DNA of 35,278 nt from an uncultured Flavobacteriales bacterium. Its GTDB lineage: Bacteria > Bacteroidota > Bacteroidia > Flavobacteriales_G > Salibacteraceae. The DNA is taken from positions 1 through 35,278 of the forward strand of contig CALKOP010000097.1 of the NCBI GenBank assembly GCA_938091155.1, read 5' to 3'. The position numbers were made by a program, and so were the translations under genes. Positions 33,618 to 35,278 of the stretch are shown here, one piece after another (positions within the stretch are counted from its first letter, which is position 1; the number at the start of each line of letters is the position of its first letter). The notes under the pieces were generated by a model that ran no database searches, was not told the DNA's origin, and saw only the letters and a list, made by a program, of their open reading frames with translations.

Positions 33618-34484
33618 TTATGAGGTTAAGTGATTGAGGTTTGCTAGTTGAATACACTCTTTAGCTTCTTTCACATCATGCACTCTCAAGATTTTCGCCC
33701 CATTTAGAAGAGCGATCATATTTAAAGCGCTCGTTCCGTTAAGCGCATGTGAAGCTTGTATACCTAGGATCTTGTTAATCATGCTTTTTCGACTCAAACC
33801 AGCTAAGATTGGATATCCCAGTGAGTTGAATTTATTCATTTTGTGCAGTAGCTCATAGTTATGCTCAAGGGTTTTGCCAAACCCAAACCCAAAGTCAAGA
33901 ATAATGTCTTTTACTCCCATCATTTTGAGACGATTAATTCTAAGGAGAAAAAACCGAAAAACATCGTCAACTACTGAGTCATAAATTGGATTGTCTTGCA
34001 TAGTTTGAGGTGTACCTTGGATATGCATCATCACATATGGCAATTGTAAGTCGGCAATTGCTCGAAACATGTCATCATCCATAGTGCCACCGCTTATATC
34101 ATTGATCATGGTCGCACCTACCTCAGCGGCTTTTATAGCGACTGAGCTTCTAAATGTGTCTGCTGAAATTATAATGTCAGGAAAGCGCTCTTGAATAGCC
34201 TTAATAGCTGGTATTAAGCGCTCAAGTTCCTCAGATTCGGAAATCATTTTCGATGTGGGTCGAGTACTTACTGCACCAATATCAATTATGTCAGCTCCGG
34301 CATTAATGTGCAATTCAGCCCGAGTCAAGGCTTGGTTCACATTGGTGTATTTACCTCCGTCATAAAATGAATCTGGAGTTACATTGAGAATCGCCATCAC
34401 CTTTGGTACAGATAAATCTAGCAACTTAGTTCCACAATTCAGGGTCGATTTGATAGGGAAAGTTTTATTTTGCAGCTCACGCAT
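33618..34484 (-). CDS. folP: Dihydropteroate synthase
   Basis: FolP joins p-aminobenzoate to the pterin pyrophosphate to form dihydropteroate in folate synthesis; it is the sulfonamide target. The protein has 288 residues from the ATG at 34484 (MRELQNK). It shows KVMAILNVTPDSFYDGGKYT, the pterin-binding ISADTFRSSVAIKAAEVGAT and MINDISGGTMDD, DFGFGFGKT and ILAGLSRKSMI. The track start (34520) would extend it into the divergent DUF1599 gene and is unlikely. A TATATTCG box ends six bases before the ATG. The N-terminal MRELQNKTFPIKST is a little longer than usual. Confidence 0.95.
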   Translation of the reverse strand: MRELQNKTFPIKSTLNCGTKLLDLSVPKVMAILNVTPDSFYDGGKYTNVNQALTRAELHINAGADIIDIGAVSTRPTSKMISESEELERLIPAIKAIQERFPDIIISADTFRSSVAIKAAEVGATMINDISGGTMDDDMFRAIADLQLPYVMMHIQGTPQTMQDNPIYDSVVDDVFRFFLLRINRLKMMGVKDIILDFGFGFGKTLEHNYELLHKMNKFNSLGYPILAGLSRKSMINKILGIQASHALNGTSALNMIALLNGAKILRVHDVKEAKECIQLANLNHLTS

Positions 34485-34490
34485 AGCCCG

Positions 34491-34498
34491 CGAATATA
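34491..34498 (-). promoter_or_regulatory. Candidate -7 box for folP
   Basis: TATATTCG on the minus strand fits TAnnTTCG, and ATTG stands 19 bases upstream as a possible -33 element. It is only six bases from the folP ATG and next to the divergent DUF1599 ATG at 34500. Confidence 0.4.
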
Positions 34499-34499
34499 G

Positions 34500-35033
34500 A
34501 TGGAACAAACCCTTGTACAATACGATGCTGCACTCGATAAGTGCAGAGATGTTTTTTTGAAAAAGACCAAAGATTACGGCACAGCCTGGCGAATACTCCG
34601 GCCAAAATCATTAACGGATCAAATATTTATCAAGGCGCAAAGGATCAGAACGATCGAGGAAACAGGCGAAAATAAAGTAGGCGAAGGCGTGATTGATGAA
34701 TTTGTTGGTATCGTCAACTATTGCATCATGGTTCAATTGCAATTAGAGATTGGGGCATCTGATGAGCAAGATTTAGGCTTTGAAAAGGCTGATCTGCTTT
34801 ATAATGTTAAAGCTAACCTGGCTCGAGAATTAATGATCAAAAAGAACACGGACTACGGTGAAGCTTGGCGCGATATGCGAGTGAGTTCCTTAACCGATCT
34901 TATTTTAATGAAAATTCTTCGTACTAGACAAATTGAAGATAATGATGGTAAAACGCTGATTTCGGAAGGGTTAGATGCTAACTATTTAGATATGATGAAT
35001 TATGCACTTTTTGCTTTGATAAGGTTGGCGTAA
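34500..35033 (+). CDS. DUF1599 domain protein, internally duplicated
   Basis: A 177-residue cytosolic protein made of two similar halves. The first has LKKTKDYGTAWRILRPKSLT, IFIKAQRIRTIEETGENKVG and VGIVNYCIMVQL; the second has IKKNTDYGEAWRDMRVSSLT, ILMKILRTRQIEDNDGKTL and LDMMNYALFALI. This tandem layout is the DUF1599 family (nucleotide modification associated domain 1), often encoded divergently from folP in Bacteroidota. Function is unknown; a nucleotide link is a family-level guess. It starts 15 bases from the folP ATG, and its leader must lie within or over that gene. Confidence 0.9.
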   Translation: MEQTLVQYDAALDKCRDVFLKKTKDYGTAWRILRPKSLTDQIFIKAQRIRTIEETGENKVGEGVIDEFVGIVNYCIMVQLQLEIGASDEQDLGFEKADLLYNVKANLARELMIKKNTDYGEAWRDMRVSSLTDLILMKILRTRQIEDNDGKTLISEGLDANYLDMMNYALFALIRLA

Positions 35034-35039
35034 TACCTC

Positions 35040-35278
35040 ATGAATTTCTCTCTGAAAAATATCCTTTTCATTCTAGCTCCTGGTGTATTAGGTGTGTTGC
35101 TTTATGCGAATACATTTAATCATGGTTTTGTATTAGATGATGAAGATGTCATAGTTCGAAATAGTATCGTAGAGCAAGGTGTAGGTGGATTTGGAGCGAT
35201 TTGGAGCACGGAATATAGAGATGGGTTTTCAACGGAAAGCGGTAGCCTTTATCGCCCGCTTTCGTTAACCTTATTTGC
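35040..35278 (+). CDS. TMTC-like GT-C membrane protein with TPR repeats (N-terminal fragment)
   Basis: Not in the ORF track. The frame opens at ATG 35040, six bases after the DUF1599 stop, and runs off the window after 79 codons. It shows a first transmembrane helix, then LLYANTFNHGFVLDDEDVIV, a short loop and GSLYRPLSLTLF. NxFVxDDxxxIxxN followed by YRPL is the first periplasmic loop of the TMTC/DUF1736-like GT-C proteins, which carry an acidic pair (DD) for the lipid-linked sugar and usually have C-terminal TPRs. A sugar-transfer function is likely; the TPR part is inferred because it lies outside the window. Confidence 0.7.
   Translation, partial: MNFSLKNILFILAPGVLGVLLYANTFNHGFVLDDEDVIVRNSIVEQGVGGFGAIWSTEYRDGFSTESGSLYRPLSLTLF

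Overview
The window reads as a chromosomal segment of a Bacteroidota bacterium, probably a free-living aerobic Flavobacteriales- or Cytophagales-like organism. The signs are a fasciclin protein with a type IX secretion (T9SS) sorting tail, family proteins typical of the phylum (DUF4834, DUF5687, DUF1599, YfhO), a short CarB without its allosteric domain, a compact MenE, and candidate promoters of the TAnnTTTG type. No tRNA, rRNA, CRISPR array, insertion sequence or prophage is visible. Most of it is housekeeping and nutrient-use DNA. The less ordinary parts are a glycan-modification operon at the left edge and several decayed genes.

Region 1 (1-8361, minus strand). carB is followed by DUF4834, a YfhO-like membrane protein, a GT4 glycosyltransferase, a formyltransferase with an extra C-terminal region, and the first 35 residues of a PIG-L deacetylase that runs off the window. 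The last four overlap or nearly overlap, so they look like one translationally coupled unit. A deacetylase next to a formyltransferase suggests swapping an N-acetyl for an N-formyl group on a surface sugar (inference).

Region 2 (8362-16420). A DUF5687 permease and its ABC ATPase form an export pair on the plus strand. Next come a frameshifted DUF2306 gene, a three-FAS1-domain secreted adhesin with a clear terminator, an SRPBCC protein, a GNAT acetyltransferase, a small conserved protein, and an AT-rich pair: a flavin amine-oxidase lipoprotein and a Crp/Fnr regulator with dyad sequences around it.

Region 3 (16421-28375). menB (type II, bicarbonate-independent signature), a CPBP protease homologue, a DUF1684 lipid/secreted protein, a periplasmic thioredoxin, a POT peptide transporter, a dipeptidyl peptidase IV, a GlcD-like FAD oxidase, a small membrane protein, an M1 aminopeptidase lipoprotein and proline dehydrogenase. 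DPP IV, POT, M1 and PutA together make a plausible route for breaking down proline-containing peptides.

Region 4 (28376-30032) is a decay zone: a possible T9SS-tail fragment, an acyltransferase-3 pseudogene with two stops and three frameshifts, and a small TonB-C-like secreted protein broken by one TAG.

Region 5 (30025-35278). On the minus strand folP, a probable SGNH-like remnant, accA, menC and menE run as a chain. On the plus strand DUF1599 and the start of a TMTC-like GT-C/TPR membrane protein diverge from folP across only 15 bases. Gaps between genes are all under 300 bases once the decayed genes are counted.
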